Positions 25,615 through 34,488 of a DNA stretch of 64,000 bases are shown here, piece by piece. Position 1 is the first letter of the stretch. Every line of letters begins with the position of its first letter. Position numbers and translations under genes: made by a program. This stretch comes from Hyphomicrobiales bacterium. GTDB taxonomy: Bacteria; Pseudomonadota; Alphaproteobacteria; Rhizobiales; Rhizobiaceae. The stretch spans positions 62,001 to 126,000 of the forward strand of contig UCFC01000029.1 in NCBI GenBank assembly GCA_900471515.1, in the 5' to 3' direction. The notes under the pieces were generated by a model. It did no database searches. It was not told where the DNA came from and saw nothing but the letters and a program-made list of their open reading frames with translations.

Positions 25615-26379
25615 TTACTTGACCAGAACCGGGCCGGTGCCGCGCACGGGCTCGTTCTCATTGATGATGCCGAGACGGCGCGCGACTTCGGAATAGGCCT
25701 CCAGCAGACCGCCCATATCACGGCGGAAGAGGTCCTTGTCCATCTTCTTGTGCGTCTCGATATCCCAGAGGCGGCAGCTGTCGGGCGAGATTTCGTCGGC
25801 CAGGATGATGCGCATCATGTCGCCTTCGAACAGGCGGCCGCATTCGATCTTGAAATCGACAAGCTGGATGCCGACGCCGAGGAAAAGGCCGGTCATGAAG
25901 TCGTTGACGCGGATGGCGAGCGCCATGATGTCGTCAAGCTCGGCCGGATTGGCCCAGCCGAAGGCGGTGATGTGCTCTTCGGAGACCATCGGGTCTTCGA
26001 GCGTGTCGGACTTGTAATAGAATTCGATGATCGAGCGCGGCAGGACCACGCCTTCCTCGATGCCGAGGCGTTTGGCGAGCGAGCCGGCGGCGACGTTGCG
26101 CACGACGATCTCGAGCGGGATCATCTCCACTTCCTTGATCAGCTGCTCGCGCATGTTGAGCCGGCGGATGAAGTGGGTGGGAATGCCGATCTTGTTCAGA
26201 TGGCTGAAGATGTATTCGGAAATACGGTTGTTGAGGACGCCCTTGCCATCGATGACTTCGTGTTTCTTCTTGTTGAAAGCGGTGGCATCGTCCTTGAAGA
26301 ACTGGATCAGCGTGCCCGGTTCAGGTCCCTCATACAGAATCTTTGCCTTGCCCTCGTAGATACGGCGGCGACGGTTCAT
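25615..26379 (-). CDS. purC: SAICAR synthetase
   Basis: The 254-residue PurC joins aspartate to CAIR to form SAICAR. Blocks: RRRIYEGKAKILYEGPEPG at the N-terminus, then HFIRRLNMREQ, EMIPLEIVVRNVAAGSLAKR, and DFKIECGRLFEGD near residue 180. It heads the minus-strand run purC-purS-coiled coil-purQ-lipoprotein, giving steps 4 and 8 of purine synthesis from one likely transcript. Confidence 0.97.
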   Translation of the reverse strand: MNRRRRIYEGKAKILYEGPEPGTLIQFFKDDATAFNKKKHEVIDGKGVLNNRISEYIFSHLNKIGIPTHFIRRLNMREQLIKEVEMIPLEIVVRNVAAGSLAKRLGIEEGVVLPRSIIEFYYKSDTLEDPMVSEEHITAFGWANPAELDDIMALAIRVNDFMTGLFLGVGIQLVDFKIECGRLFEGDMMRIILADEISPDSCRLWDIETHKKMDKDLFRRDMGGLLEAYSEVARRLGIINENEPVRGTGPVLVK

Positions 26380-26610
26380 TGTGGTTATTCTCTAGCTGTT
26401 GGCGCTCTTGGGATGGCGCGCGTGGATCGATCTCGTGGCGTCCCCTTAAAGGAAAAGAGAGAGTTTCACAATCCGCCTGTCACTCCTTCCCCGGTTTCCG
26501 GCCTCGGGCGGGAAAACCGCATAGAGAATCGAAATCTTGCCAAGGGGAGACTACCGCCTTTTTCTTTACGGTGGAATGAAGGCAAAATCCCGGACGGATT
26601 ATACAGGCCT

Positions 26611-28941
26611 TTATCTGGAGGCCGTCCTGGAAACGGAGCGGCGCAGAGCCCTCTGCAGCGCGCGGGCCTCGCCCTCCGGACGCCGCCAGCCTTCCTCGCG
26701 GGCAAAAGCCGGGATCTGCCGGGCCGGCATCGGCCGGGCAAGCGCGTAACCCTGCAGCATGTCGCAGCCGATCTCCTGCAGGATGCGGACGTGATCGGTC
26801 GTCTCGACACCTTCGGCAGTCACGAGGATGTTCAGCGAACGGCCGATCTCGACGATGGAGCGAACGAGCTTGCGCTGCTCGGCCGATTGCGGCAGCCGGC
26901 CGATCAGTTCGCGGTCGATCTTCAGCGTTTTCGGGCTCAGCCGCAGCAGGCTGACGATCGAGGCGTGGCCGGTGCCGAAATCATCGACCTCGATATCGAT
27001 GCCGAGCTTCTTCAGCTTCTTGAGATTGGCCGCGACCGCATCATCGCAATCGTCGAGCGAGATCGATTCCAGGAGTTCGAAGGACACCGTGCCGGGCTCG
27101 ATCTTCAGCGAACGCAGCTTCTTGCCGAGCTGCGGATCGGACAGTCTCCGGCCGGAGACATTGACCGAGATGCGGGGGACGGCAAAACCTTCGCCGATCC
27201 AGGCCTTGCGGTCGGCGATGGCGCGTTCGAGGATCAGCGCGTCGATGGTCGAAACGACATCGAGATCCTCGGCGATATCGAGGAAACGATCGGGCGCCAG
27301 CAGCCCGTGTTCGGGGTGCTGCCAGCGGGCGAGCGTCTCGATGCCGGCAATGTCGAGCGTGCGGGCATCGAACTGCGGCTGGTAGAAGGGCACGAATTCG
27401 TTGCGCTCCAGGCCGATCAGGATTTCGTCGGCAAGGCGCTTGGCCGTCAGGATCGAGCGACGCGCGGCATTGGAGAAAAATTCGTGGCGGTTGCGGCCGG
27501 AGCCCTTGGCCCGGTAGAGCGCGATGTCGGCATTGAGCAGGAGCTGTTTTTCGTCGAGCCGCGCACCGGCGTCGATGGCGATGCCGATGCTGGCGCCGAA
27601 ACGGCAATCGTGCCCTTCATATTTGATGGGCTTGCGCAATTCGCGGATGATGCGCTCGGCGACGGTGGCAATCTTCTTCGAGGCGGTATCGACGATGCAG
27701 AGGATGACGAATTCGTCGCCGCCGATGCGCGCCACGAAATCGGTCGCGCGAATGGAATCGCGCAGCACCCGGGCGGCATGTTTGAGCATATGGTCGCCGG
27801 CGCGATGGCCGAGCGTGTCGTTGATCTGCTTGAAGCGGTCGAGATCGATGTGGAGGATGGCGAGCGCCGTGCCTTCCTCGCGGCAACGGGCCGAATAGGC
27901 CTCGACCATCTTGTCGAGATAGCGGCGGTTCGGCAGGCCGGTCAGATAGTCGTGCAGGGCCAGATGCTCGATATTTTCCTTGGCGGCTTCGAGTTCCCGG
28001 TTGCGCGCTTCGGCCAGGTCCTTGGCGCGCTGCAATTCGTTGCGCAGCGCCACTTCCTCCGTCACGTCCCAATTGGCGCCGATGAGCTTGCGGCAGCCGT
28101 TGCCGTCCACGAAGAAGGCGCCGCGGGCGCGGATGATGCGCTCGGCGCCGTCGCCCCTGACGATGCGGAATTCGTGATTGAAGCCGGTCTGGTCGTGGAC
28201 ATGGCGCTCGACGGTGCCGAGCACGCGCTCGCGATCGTCGGGATGGATCGCCTGCGGCCAGGCCGTCACCGCCGTCCGGCGATCGAAGCCCTTCAGGCCG
28301 TAGATGGCGATCAGCCTGTCGTCCCATTCCACGGTTTCATGATCGATATCGGCTTCGAAAACGCCGATATCGCTGATCTGCAGGGCGAGGTCGAGGCGGC
28401 GGGAAAGCTGCGCCAGCATCTCCCCGGTTTCCTTGCGGGCGGTGATGTCGGTGTCGGTGCCGACGACGCGCTGGGCCGCGCCGCTCTCATCCCATTCGAC
28501 GGGCGCGCCGCGGCATTCGATCCAGACCCAGCGGCCGTCCCGGTGCCGCTCGCGATACTCGAAGACATGATAGTCGGGGTCGCCGGCATTCTGGCGCTCG
28601 ATGGCGTTGACGACAAAATCGCGATCGTCGGGGTGGACGAGCTGCAGCCAGGCTTCGTAATCGCCGTCGGCCTGCTCGTCGGGCGCCATGCCGCGAATGC
28701 TTTTCCAGGTCTGCGAATAGAATTTCTTGTCGAGCCGGTAATTGTGGTCCCAGACACCGAGACCGGAGCCGACGAGCGCATAGTTCCACCGGCTCTCGCG
28801 CTCGGCAATATCGGAATCGTCGGTGTAGCTTGCAAACCCGTCGGCCGCCGGCTCGTCACGACTGGCATCGGCGGCTTTTGGCGGCTGGCTTTGCTTCACG
28901 GGCGCTCTCGCTTTTCTGGCGTCAGCGCAGTCTGCGGCCAT
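26611..28941 (-). CDS. PAS-PAS-GGDEF-EAL cyclic-di-GMP protein
   Basis: A 776-residue soluble signalling protein. Two PAS domains occupy about residues 50-165 and 185-300, with no membrane segment. The GGDEF domain (335-490) has the intact RIGGDEF site and an RxxD inhibitory site five residues before it (RATD). The EAL domain (510-755) has ETL instead of EAL, but the other acidic and Lys/Gln positions look kept (NVSGRR, DDFGTG, LKIDREL, AEGVET, QGYALARP). So it could be bifunctional in c-di-GMP synthesis and breakdown. Signal unknown. Confidence 0.9.
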   Translation of the reverse strand: MAADCADARKARAPVKQSQPPKAADASRDEPAADGFASYTDDSDIAERESRWNYALVGSGLGVWDHNYRLDKKFYSQTWKSIRGMAPDEQADGDYEAWLQLVHPDDRDFVVNAIERQNAGDPDYHVFEYRERHRDGRWVWIECRGAPVEWDESGAAQRVVGTDTDITARKETGEMLAQLSRRLDLALQISDIGVFEADIDHETVEWDDRLIAIYGLKGFDRRTAVTAWPQAIHPDDRERVLGTVERHVHDQTGFNHEFRIVRGDGAERIIRARGAFFVDGNGCRKLIGANWDVTEEVALRNELQRAKDLAEARNRELEAAKENIEHLALHDYLTGLPNRRYLDKMVEAYSARCREEGTALAILHIDLDRFKQINDTLGHRAGDHMLKHAARVLRDSIRATDFVARIGGDEFVILCIVDTASKKIATVAERIIRELRKPIKYEGHDCRFGASIGIAIDAGARLDEKQLLLNADIALYRAKGSGRNRHEFFSNAARRSILTAKRLADEILIGLERNEFVPFYQPQFDARTLDIAGIETLARWQHPEHGLLAPDRFLDIAEDLDVVSTIDALILERAIADRKAWIGEGFAVPRISVNVSGRRLSDPQLGKKLRSLKIEPGTVSFELLESISLDDCDDAVAANLKKLKKLGIDIEVDDFGTGHASIVSLLRLSPKTLKIDRELIGRLPQSAEQRKLVRSIVEIGRSLNILVTAEGVETTDHVRILQEIGCDMLQGYALARPMPARQIPAFAREEGWRRPEGEARALQRALRRSVSRTASR

Positions 28942-29006
28942 TCCATTAAGAAATGCTTAGAAAGCCATCGCTTAATTCTCTGGAAATACCGGATTTTTCG
29001 GCTTGG

Positions 29007-29561
29007 TCAGCCGGGCAGGCGGCTCAGGAACTGGGCAAAGACCATCGTGCCTTCGGGCCAGGGGCCGTGGCCGGATTCGGCATTGATGTGACCGGATTCG
29101 CCGGCATCCACCAGGAAGGAACCCCAGCTGCTGGCGATATCGTCGGCATGTTCGTAGGTGCCGAACGGATCGTTGCGGCTGGCGACGGTGATCGACGGGA
29201 AAGGCAGCGGATCGCGCGGGTAGGGGCCGAAGGTCATCAGGTGCTTCGGGCGGATATCCGGATTGGCGACATCGGGCGGCGCCACGAAGAAGGCGCCGGC
29301 GACGCGCTTGCGAAACAGCGGGATCGCGTGGATCACCGAGGGCACGCCAAGCGAGTGGGCGACGAGCACGACGGGGCGCGTGCAGCCGTTCACCTCTTCG
29401 GCGATGCGGGCCACCCAGTCCTCGCGCACGGGCTTGGACCACTCCGCCTGCTCGACGCGGCGCGCGGTGGAAAGTTTCGCTTCCCAGCGGCTCTGCCAAT
29501 GGTCGGGGCCGGAATTGGTATAGCCGGGAACGATGAGAATATCTGCGTCTGAAGCTTTCAT
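29007..29561 (-). CDS. RBBP9/YdeN-type alpha/beta hydrolase
   Basis: A 184-residue serine hydrolase of the RBBP9 group. VPGYTNSGPDHWQSRWEA opens the fold as in YdeN; the nucleophile is in LVAHSLGVPSV (Ser about residue 70) and the catalytic His in GHINAESGHGPWPEG. Substrate unknown. It lies downstream of nothing obvious; the PAS-GGDEF-EAL gene follows by about 65 nt on the same strand. Confidence 0.85.
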   Translation of the reverse strand: MKASDADILIVPGYTNSGPDHWQSRWEAKLSTARRVEQAEWSKPVREDWVARIAEEVNGCTRPVVLVAHSLGVPSVIHAIPLFRKRVAGAFFVAPPDVANPDIRPKHLMTFGPYPRDPLPFPSITVASRNDPFGTYEHADDIASSWGSFLVDAGESGHINAESGHGPWPEGTMVFAQFLSRLPG

Positions 29562-29721
29562 AGTGCGCCGATGTGAGAAAGCTTAACCGCGATGTCAAGG
29601 GAAAGAGCGACTTAGCTCAAGAAATTTGCTATTGTCACTTTGTGCCGGTTGCGTTCTCGTGTCGGCCTATCGTGCCGACATACTCGCCTCCGGCTTCATC
29701 TTGGCTGAGGAGGAGAAAGCC

Positions 29722-30525
29722 ATGGCGACATTTCATGTCATGACAGGTGCCGGTGAAAGTTTCGCACGGCCTGCGATCAATCGCATCAGCATAGCCGACG
29801 TCTTCGATGCGCTGAGGCTGGGTTTCGAGGATTTCCGCGAGAAGCCTTCGCATTACGTTTTCCTGTGTCTCATGTATCCGATCGCCGGCATCTTCCTGAC
29901 GATGCTGACCTCGGGCGCCAATCTCGCACCGATGGTCTTTCCGCTGATGTCGGGTTTCGTGCTGATCGGCCCGCTCGCCGCGGTCGGTCTCTATGAAATC
30001 AGCCGCCGGCGCGAGGCCGGGCTCGACACGTCCTGGCAACATGCGCTTGAGGTGCGCCGTTCACCGGCCCTGCCGTCGATCATCGCCGTCGGCCTGCTGC
30101 TGTTCGGCATCTTCACCGTCTGGCTGGTCACCGCACAGACCATTTACGCAAATCTCCTCGGCGAGGTTTTCCCGCGCTCCACCTCGCTCTTCCTGCAGCA
30201 GGTGTTCGGCACGCCGGAAGGCATGCAGCTCATCCTGTGGGGCAATCTGGTCGGTCTCGGCTTTGCGCTCGTCGTTCTGGCGATCACGGTCGTCACCTTC
30301 CCGATGCTGCTCGACAGGGATTGCGGGGCGGTGGCCGCAATGGTCGCCTCGGTCCGGGCAACCGCCGCCAATCCGGTGCCGGTGCTGTTCTGGGGCCTGA
30401 TCGTCGCGGCATTGCTCGTCATCGGCACGATCCCGGTCTTTGTCGGCCTGGCGCTCGTCATTCCCATCCTCGGCCATGCGACATGGCATCTCTACCGCAA
30501 GCTGATTGCCCGCGAAGCCATGTAG
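29722..30525 (+). CDS. DUF2189 membrane protein
   Basis: A 267-residue inner-membrane protein with six or so predicted segments. Features of DUF2189: DVFDALRLGFEDFREKPSHY before the first segment, FPLMSGFVLIGPLAAVGLYE, and the last segment ending in GHATWHLYRKL. ATG at 29722 follows GAGGAGGAG; an upstream in-frame start at 29626 lacks one. Function unknown. A strong hairpin follows the stop. Confidence 0.8.
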   Translation: MATFHVMTGAGESFARPAINRISIADVFDALRLGFEDFREKPSHYVFLCLMYPIAGIFLTMLTSGANLAPMVFPLMSGFVLIGPLAAVGLYEISRRREAGLDTSWQHALEVRRSPALPSIIAVGLLLFGIFTVWLVTAQTIYANLLGEVFPRSTSLFLQQVFGTPEGMQLILWGNLVGLGFALVVLAITVVTFPMLLDRDCGAVAAMVASVRATAANPVPVLFWGLIVAALLVIGTIPVFVGLALVIPILGHATWHLYRKLIAREAM

Positions 30526-30541
30526 CGGCAGCGGCACTTTG

Positions 30542-30573
30542 CCGGGGTATCGCAAACTCTCCCGATACCCCGG
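30542..30573. terminator. Hairpin after the DUF2189 gene
   Basis: CCGGGGTATCG (30542-30552) pairs perfectly with CGATACCCCGG (30563-30573), loop CAAACTCTCC. The following AATTTCC is T-poor, so it is a stable transcript-end candidate rather than a classic terminator. Confidence 0.5.
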
Positions 30574-30648
30574 AATTTCCACAGCGCCCGGAACCTCGCA
30601 ACCGTGCCTGGAGTTTGTCTTGCGCCGGCTTCGAAGGAGGATTTCCAG

Positions 30649-31116
30649 GTGACCGTACGCCATGTGTTCGCCCGCTTCGCCACCAGGATATCGGAGTGGG
30701 CGGGCAAGCCCGCAAGCTTCATTCTGGCGCTCATCGCCGTCATCATCTGGGCCGCCCTTGGCCCCGTCTTCGACTATTCCGAAACCTGGCAGCTGGTGAT
30801 CAATACCGGCACGACGATCATCACCTTCCTGATGGTCTTCGTGCTGCAGAACGCGCAGACGCGCGACACCCGCGCCATCCAGGCCAAGCTCGACGAAATC
30901 ATCCTGACGAGCCATGCCGAGAACCGCTTTATCGGCATCGAAAACCTCGATGAGGAGGACCTCAAGCATCTCGACCGGCTGGTGGCCAAGGCGGCCAAGG
31001 GCAGGGGCGAGACCGAGGCCCGCCGGACGACCGAGAAGCAGGCCGATCTGCCCGCCGCCAAGCCGGAGAAAAGGAAGCGCGCGGCGCCGGCGACAGCATC
31101 GCGCAAGCGCAAATGA
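30649..31116 (+). CDS. Low-affinity iron permease-like membrane protein
   Basis: A 155-residue protein resembling the PF04120 low-affinity iron permease family. Two membrane segments are visible (SFILALIAVIIWAALGPV and LVINTGTTIITFLMVFVL), followed by the family's QNAQTRDTRAIQAKLDEI. The C-terminal 45 residues are a Lys/Arg/Ala-rich tail. Start is GTG at 30649 with AAGGAGG 8 nt before. Bacterial members have not been firmly shown to carry iron. Confidence 0.75.
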   Translation: MTVRHVFARFATRISEWAGKPASFILALIAVIIWAALGPVFDYSETWQLVINTGTTIITFLMVFVLQNAQTRDTRAIQAKLDEIILTSHAENRFIGIENLDEEDLKHLDRLVAKAAKGRGETEARRTTEKQADLPAAKPEKRKRAAPATASRKRK

Positions 31117-31141
31117 AAACGGCGCCCCGCAGGCGCCGTTT
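31117..31141. terminator. Bidirectional terminator between the permease-like gene and purB
   Basis: AAACGGCGCC (31117-31126), loop CCGCA, GGCGCCGTTT (31132-31141). Perfect stem between convergent genes. Confidence 0.75.
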
Positions 31142-31161
31142 CATGCCACGACCCCGGCCGG

Positions 31162-32469
31162 TCAGGCCTGGCCGAAGACGCGGCGGAAGATCGTGTCGAC
31201 GTGTTTCGTGTGGTAGCCGAGATCGAATTTCTCGCGGATATCGGCTTCCGAAAGCGCCGCGCGCACTTCGGCGTCGGCCAGCAGTTCTTCGAGGAAGTCC
31301 TTGCCCTGTTCCCAGACCTTCATGGCGTTGCGCTGCACGAGGCGATAGGCGTCCTCGCGGGAGACGCCGGCCTGCGTCAGCGCCAGCAGGACGCGCTGCG
31401 AATGGACGAGGCCGCGGAACTTGTCGAGGTTCTTCATCATGTTCTCGGGATAGACCACGAGCTTCTCGATGACGCCGGCCAGGCGGTTCAGCGCGAAATC
31501 GAGCGTGATGGTCGTATCCGGGCCGATGGCGCGCTCGACGCTCGAATGGCTGATGTCGCGCTCGTGCCAGAGGGCCACGTTTTCCATCGCGGGCACGACC
31601 GACATGCGCACGAGGCGGGCAAGGCCCGTCAAGTTTTCGGTCAGGACCGGGTTGCGCTTGTGCGGCATGGCCGAGGAGCCCTTCTGGCCCGGCGAGAAGA
31701 ATTCTTCCGCTTCCAGCACTTCGGTGCGCTGCATGTGGCGGATCTCGATCGCGACGTTTTCGATCGACGAGCCGATGACGCCGAGTGTCGCGAAGAACAT
31801 GGCGTGGCGGTCACGCGGGATGACCTGCGTGGAAACGGTCTCCGGCACGAGGCCGAGGGCGGCGCAGACATGCTCCTCGACCTGCGGGTCGATATTGGCG
31901 AATGTGCCGACGGCGCCGGAAATGGCGCCGGTGGCGATTTCGGCGCGGGCAGCGACGAGGCGGGCGCGGTTGCGGCTCATCTCGGCGTAGAAGCGGGCAA
32001 AGGTCAGGCCCATCGTCGTCGGCTCGGCATGGATGCCGTGGCTGCGGCCGATGCGGATCGTATCCTTGTGCTCGAAGGCGCGCGCCTTCAGTGCCGCCAG
32101 AACGCGGTCCATGTCGGCAAGCAGGATATCGGCGGCGCGCACGAGCTGGATGTTCAGCGTCGTGTCGAGCACGTCGGAGGAGGTCATGCCCTGATGCACG
32201 AAGCGGGCGTCGGGGCCGACGATTTCGGCAAGGTGGGTCAGGAAGGCAATGACGTCATGCTTGGTGACGGCTTCGATCTCGTCGATACGGGCAACGTCGA
32301 AGGTCGCCTTGCCGCCCTTTTCCCAGATGGTGGCGGCCGCCGATTTCGGGATCACGCCGAGGTTGGCAAGCGCGTCGCAGGCGTGCGCCTCGATCTCGAA
32401 CCAGATGCGGAACTTGGTTTCGGGAGACCAGATGGCGACCATCTCTGGCCGGGAATAACGAGGGATCAT
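31162..32469 (-). CDS. purB: Adenylosuccinate lyase
   Basis: The 435-residue PurB works twice in purine synthesis, cleaving SAICAR and adenylosuccinate. The fumarase/aspartase signature GSSAMPHKRNPVLTENLTGL is intact, as are TSSDVLDT and GRSHGIHAEP carrying catalytic His/Ser residues. It ends a minus-strand run that begins with an orphan binding protein and rpe. purC lies 4.8 kb further along the same strand, after a block of unrelated genes. Confidence 0.97.
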   Translation of the reverse strand: MIPRYSRPEMVAIWSPETKFRIWFEIEAHACDALANLGVIPKSAAATIWEKGGKATFDVARIDEIEAVTKHDVIAFLTHLAEIVGPDARFVHQGMTSSDVLDTTLNIQLVRAADILLADMDRVLAALKARAFEHKDTIRIGRSHGIHAEPTTMGLTFARFYAEMSRNRARLVAARAEIATGAISGAVGTFANIDPQVEEHVCAALGLVPETVSTQVIPRDRHAMFFATLGVIGSSIENVAIEIRHMQRTEVLEAEEFFSPGQKGSSAMPHKRNPVLTENLTGLARLVRMSVVPAMENVALWHERDISHSSVERAIGPDTTITLDFALNRLAGVIEKLVVYPENMMKNLDKFRGLVHSQRVLLALTQAGVSREDAYRLVQRNAMKVWEQGKDFLEELLADAEVRAALSEADIREKFDLGYHTKHVDTIFRRVFGQA

Positions 32470-32531
32470 GGGCGAGCGCCTTCATTTCGTGACAGTAGCT
32501 GCCGCCCCTGTAGCAAAGACGGCCGGCAATC

Positions 32532-33017
32532 TCAACGCATGCGTTTGGCAAGAGCCAGACTGGTGGCAAGCAGGCAGACAAGGCCGATGGGCAGGAACAG
32601 CCCGAGACCGATGACGAGGAACTGATAAACGGCGCTGACGCTGGTGAAGATGAATTGCAGCATCCAGATGAAGGAACCGAACGGCGCGTGCCAGCGGGAA
32701 TAGAAAATCCGGTAATCCATGGCGAAGAGAAAGGCCGTCATCAGCACCGTGCCTGCCGTCAACGCCAGGAAGAAGGCGGCAAAACGCGCTTCCACCCGAT
32801 GGCCGAGCGCCAGATAGCGCCCGACCAGCAGGTTGAAGGGCCAGGAAAGCAGGCCGCCACCGAAATAAAGGATGGCGAGATCGAGGGCGTGGCTCGTCTC
32901 CAGGCGATTGCGCAGGTAGAGGCCCGATATCGCCGAGATCAGCATCAGGACGCCCCAGAGCGGGGCGCCGACGAAAAGTTCCGGAAAGGACGGCCATGCC
33001 GCCCGCAGACGGTTCAT
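32532..33017 (-). CDS. Small integral membrane protein, unknown function
   Basis: A 161-residue protein with four predicted membrane segments (LWGVLMLISAISGLYL, AFFLALTAGTVLMTAFLF, FGSFIWMLQFIFTSVSAVYQ and GLGLFLPIGLVCLLATSL). No recognised domain. It begins 2 nt after the DUF2259 stop and lies 62 nt upstream of purB, so it belongs to the rpe-DUF2259-purB run. Confidence 0.7.
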   Translation of the reverse strand: MNRLRAAWPSFPELFVGAPLWGVLMLISAISGLYLRNRLETSHALDLAILYFGGGLLSWPFNLLVGRYLALGHRVEARFAAFFLALTAGTVLMTAFLFAMDYRIFYSRWHAPFGSFIWMLQFIFTSVSAVYQFLVIGLGLFLPIGLVCLLATSLALAKRMR

Positions 33018-33019
33018 TC

Positions 33020-33751
33020 TCAGGGGTGAACCGGAACGGCGATCCAGCGGCCGTTGCGGCCGTCGGGAGACGCGCTCAGCGCCAGGACGAGGGCGATATG
33101 GACAGGCTTGCCCGATTCCGGCTGATAGACGAGGGCGCCGCCCATGCGATATTCCACCGCGCAGCCGCGCTCGGCCGGAATGGCCTTGTCCTCATGGACG
33201 AGCTGGCGGTTCGGCGCGCCGTCCTTTTCGATGAGCTGCAGCGTGAAGCCGACGGCACGGTTGTTCATGCCCTTGCAGGCGTCGGGGGCGGCGACCTGCG
33301 CATCGCCGAGCAGCAGCGTATAGGCGCCGCGCGCCGGCCCGTCCGTGGCAAGCGGCGTATAGCGGATCGTCTTCATCGGCGAGCCGAGTTCGGTCGGCGG
33401 ATTGAAGGCCGCGATCAGGCCGGGATTGGTCAGAAGGTCGTATTTGTCCATCTGCTGGCGGGCGGCCGTCAGGTTCTGGCGGCGCGCCTTGGAGAGATTG
33501 GCGTCCTTGTCCGTCAGCTCCAGATGAAAGGGCGTGCCCTCGAGATCGGCGCCCGTGTCGGTATCGATGAAATAGGTGTCCGAATAGGGGACCTTGCCGT
33601 CCTTCATGCCGAATTCCTGGAAGGCAAAGACCTTGCCGTCGGCGGAAAAGCCGACAGGCTGAATATTGGCAATATCGCCGGCATGGGCCGTTGCGGCCAT
33701 GCCGGTCAGCACGGCGGCAAGAAACCCGCCCATGAACATGCGCTTCGTCAT
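33020..33751 (-). CDS. DUF2259 secreted protein
   Basis: A 243-residue protein with a clear signal peptide (GGFLAAVLTGMAATAHAG, cut near residue 24), so it is periplasmic. ADGKVFAFQEFGMKDGKVPYS and DTYFIDTDTGADLEG are characteristic of DUF2259. Two cysteines (DACKG and RGCAV) could form a disulfide. Function unknown. Its ATG abuts the rpe stop with no gap. Confidence 0.8.
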   Translation of the reverse strand: MTKRMFMGGFLAAVLTGMAATAHAGDIANIQPVGFSADGKVFAFQEFGMKDGKVPYSDTYFIDTDTGADLEGTPFHLELTDKDANLSKARRQNLTAARQQMDKYDLLTNPGLIAAFNPPTELGSPMKTIRYTPLATDGPARGAYTLLLGDAQVAAPDACKGMNNRAVGFTLQLIEKDGAPNRQLVHEDKAIPAERGCAVEYRMGGALVYQPESGKPVHIALVLALSASPDGRNGRWIAVPVHP

Positions 33752-34429
33752 CTAGCGAGCTCCCTCAGCCGCGTTGCGAAGGGCCGATATCGCCTGGCGA
33801 TAGGCCTCGACGGTGTCGCCCTTGAAAATTGCCGATCCGGCGACAAGCACATTGCCGCCGGCCTTTGCAACGGCGGGCGCGGTATCAACCGTCACGCCGC
33901 CATCCACCTCAAGCTCGATCGGGCGGTCACCGATGAGTGACTTCGCCGCTGCGATCTTGCCTGTCATTGCCGGAATGAATTTCTGGCCGCCGAAACCGGG
34001 GTTGACGGACATAATGAGAATGAGGTCGATATCGTCAAGCACGTTCTCGATCACCGAGAGCGGCGTGGCCGGATTGAGCGTGACGCCGACCTTCTTGCCG
34101 AGATGGCGGATGGTCTGCAGCGAGCGGTGCAGGTGCGGTCCGGCCTCGGCGTGAACGGTGATGCGGTCGCAACCGGCCTTGGCGAAAGCCTCCAGGTAGG
34201 GGTCGGCCGGCGAGATCATCAGATGGCAGTCGAAGGTCGCGTCCGTATAGGAGCGCAGCGACTTGATGACATCGGGGCCGAAGGAAATGTTCGGCACGAA
34301 ATGCCCGTCCATGACGTCGAGGTGGATCCAGTCGGCGCCGGCCGCGGTGACGTTGCGCACTTCCTCGCCGAGCTTTGCAAAATCAGCCGCCAGGATCGAC
34401 GGGGCGATGCGGATGGGCAGTGTCGTCAT
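33752..34429 (-). CDS. rpe: Ribulose-phosphate 3-epimerase
   Basis: The 225-residue TIM-barrel enzyme interconverts ribulose-5-P and xylulose-5-P. Signatures: IAPSILAADFAKLGEEV, DWIHLDVMDGHFVPNISFG, MSVNPGFGGQKFIP and LEVDGGV with the catalytic Asp. Its stop and the DUF2259 start are adjacent, so the two are coupled. It supplies pentose phosphates, in keeping with the nearby purine genes. Confidence 0.95.
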   Translation of the reverse strand: MTTLPIRIAPSILAADFAKLGEEVRNVTAAGADWIHLDVMDGHFVPNISFGPDVIKSLRSYTDATFDCHLMISPADPYLEAFAKAGCDRITVHAEAGPHLHRSLQTIRHLGKKVGVTLNPATPLSVIENVLDDIDLILIMSVNPGFGGQKFIPAMTGKIAAAKSLIGDRPIELEVDGGVTVDTAPAVAKAGGNVLVAGSAIFKGDTVEAYRQAISALRNAAEGAR

Positions 34430-34488
34430 GGGTCTCGGTCTCCATCTCAGCCGGCAGCGGCATGCCGCCCCACGGCATATTCAACAGG

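Noticed and set aside
25555..29091. 1178-codon open frame on the plus strand
   Set aside because: It runs antisense through purC and the PAS-GGDEF-EAL gene; a shadow of high-GC codon use with low-complexity content and no family match.
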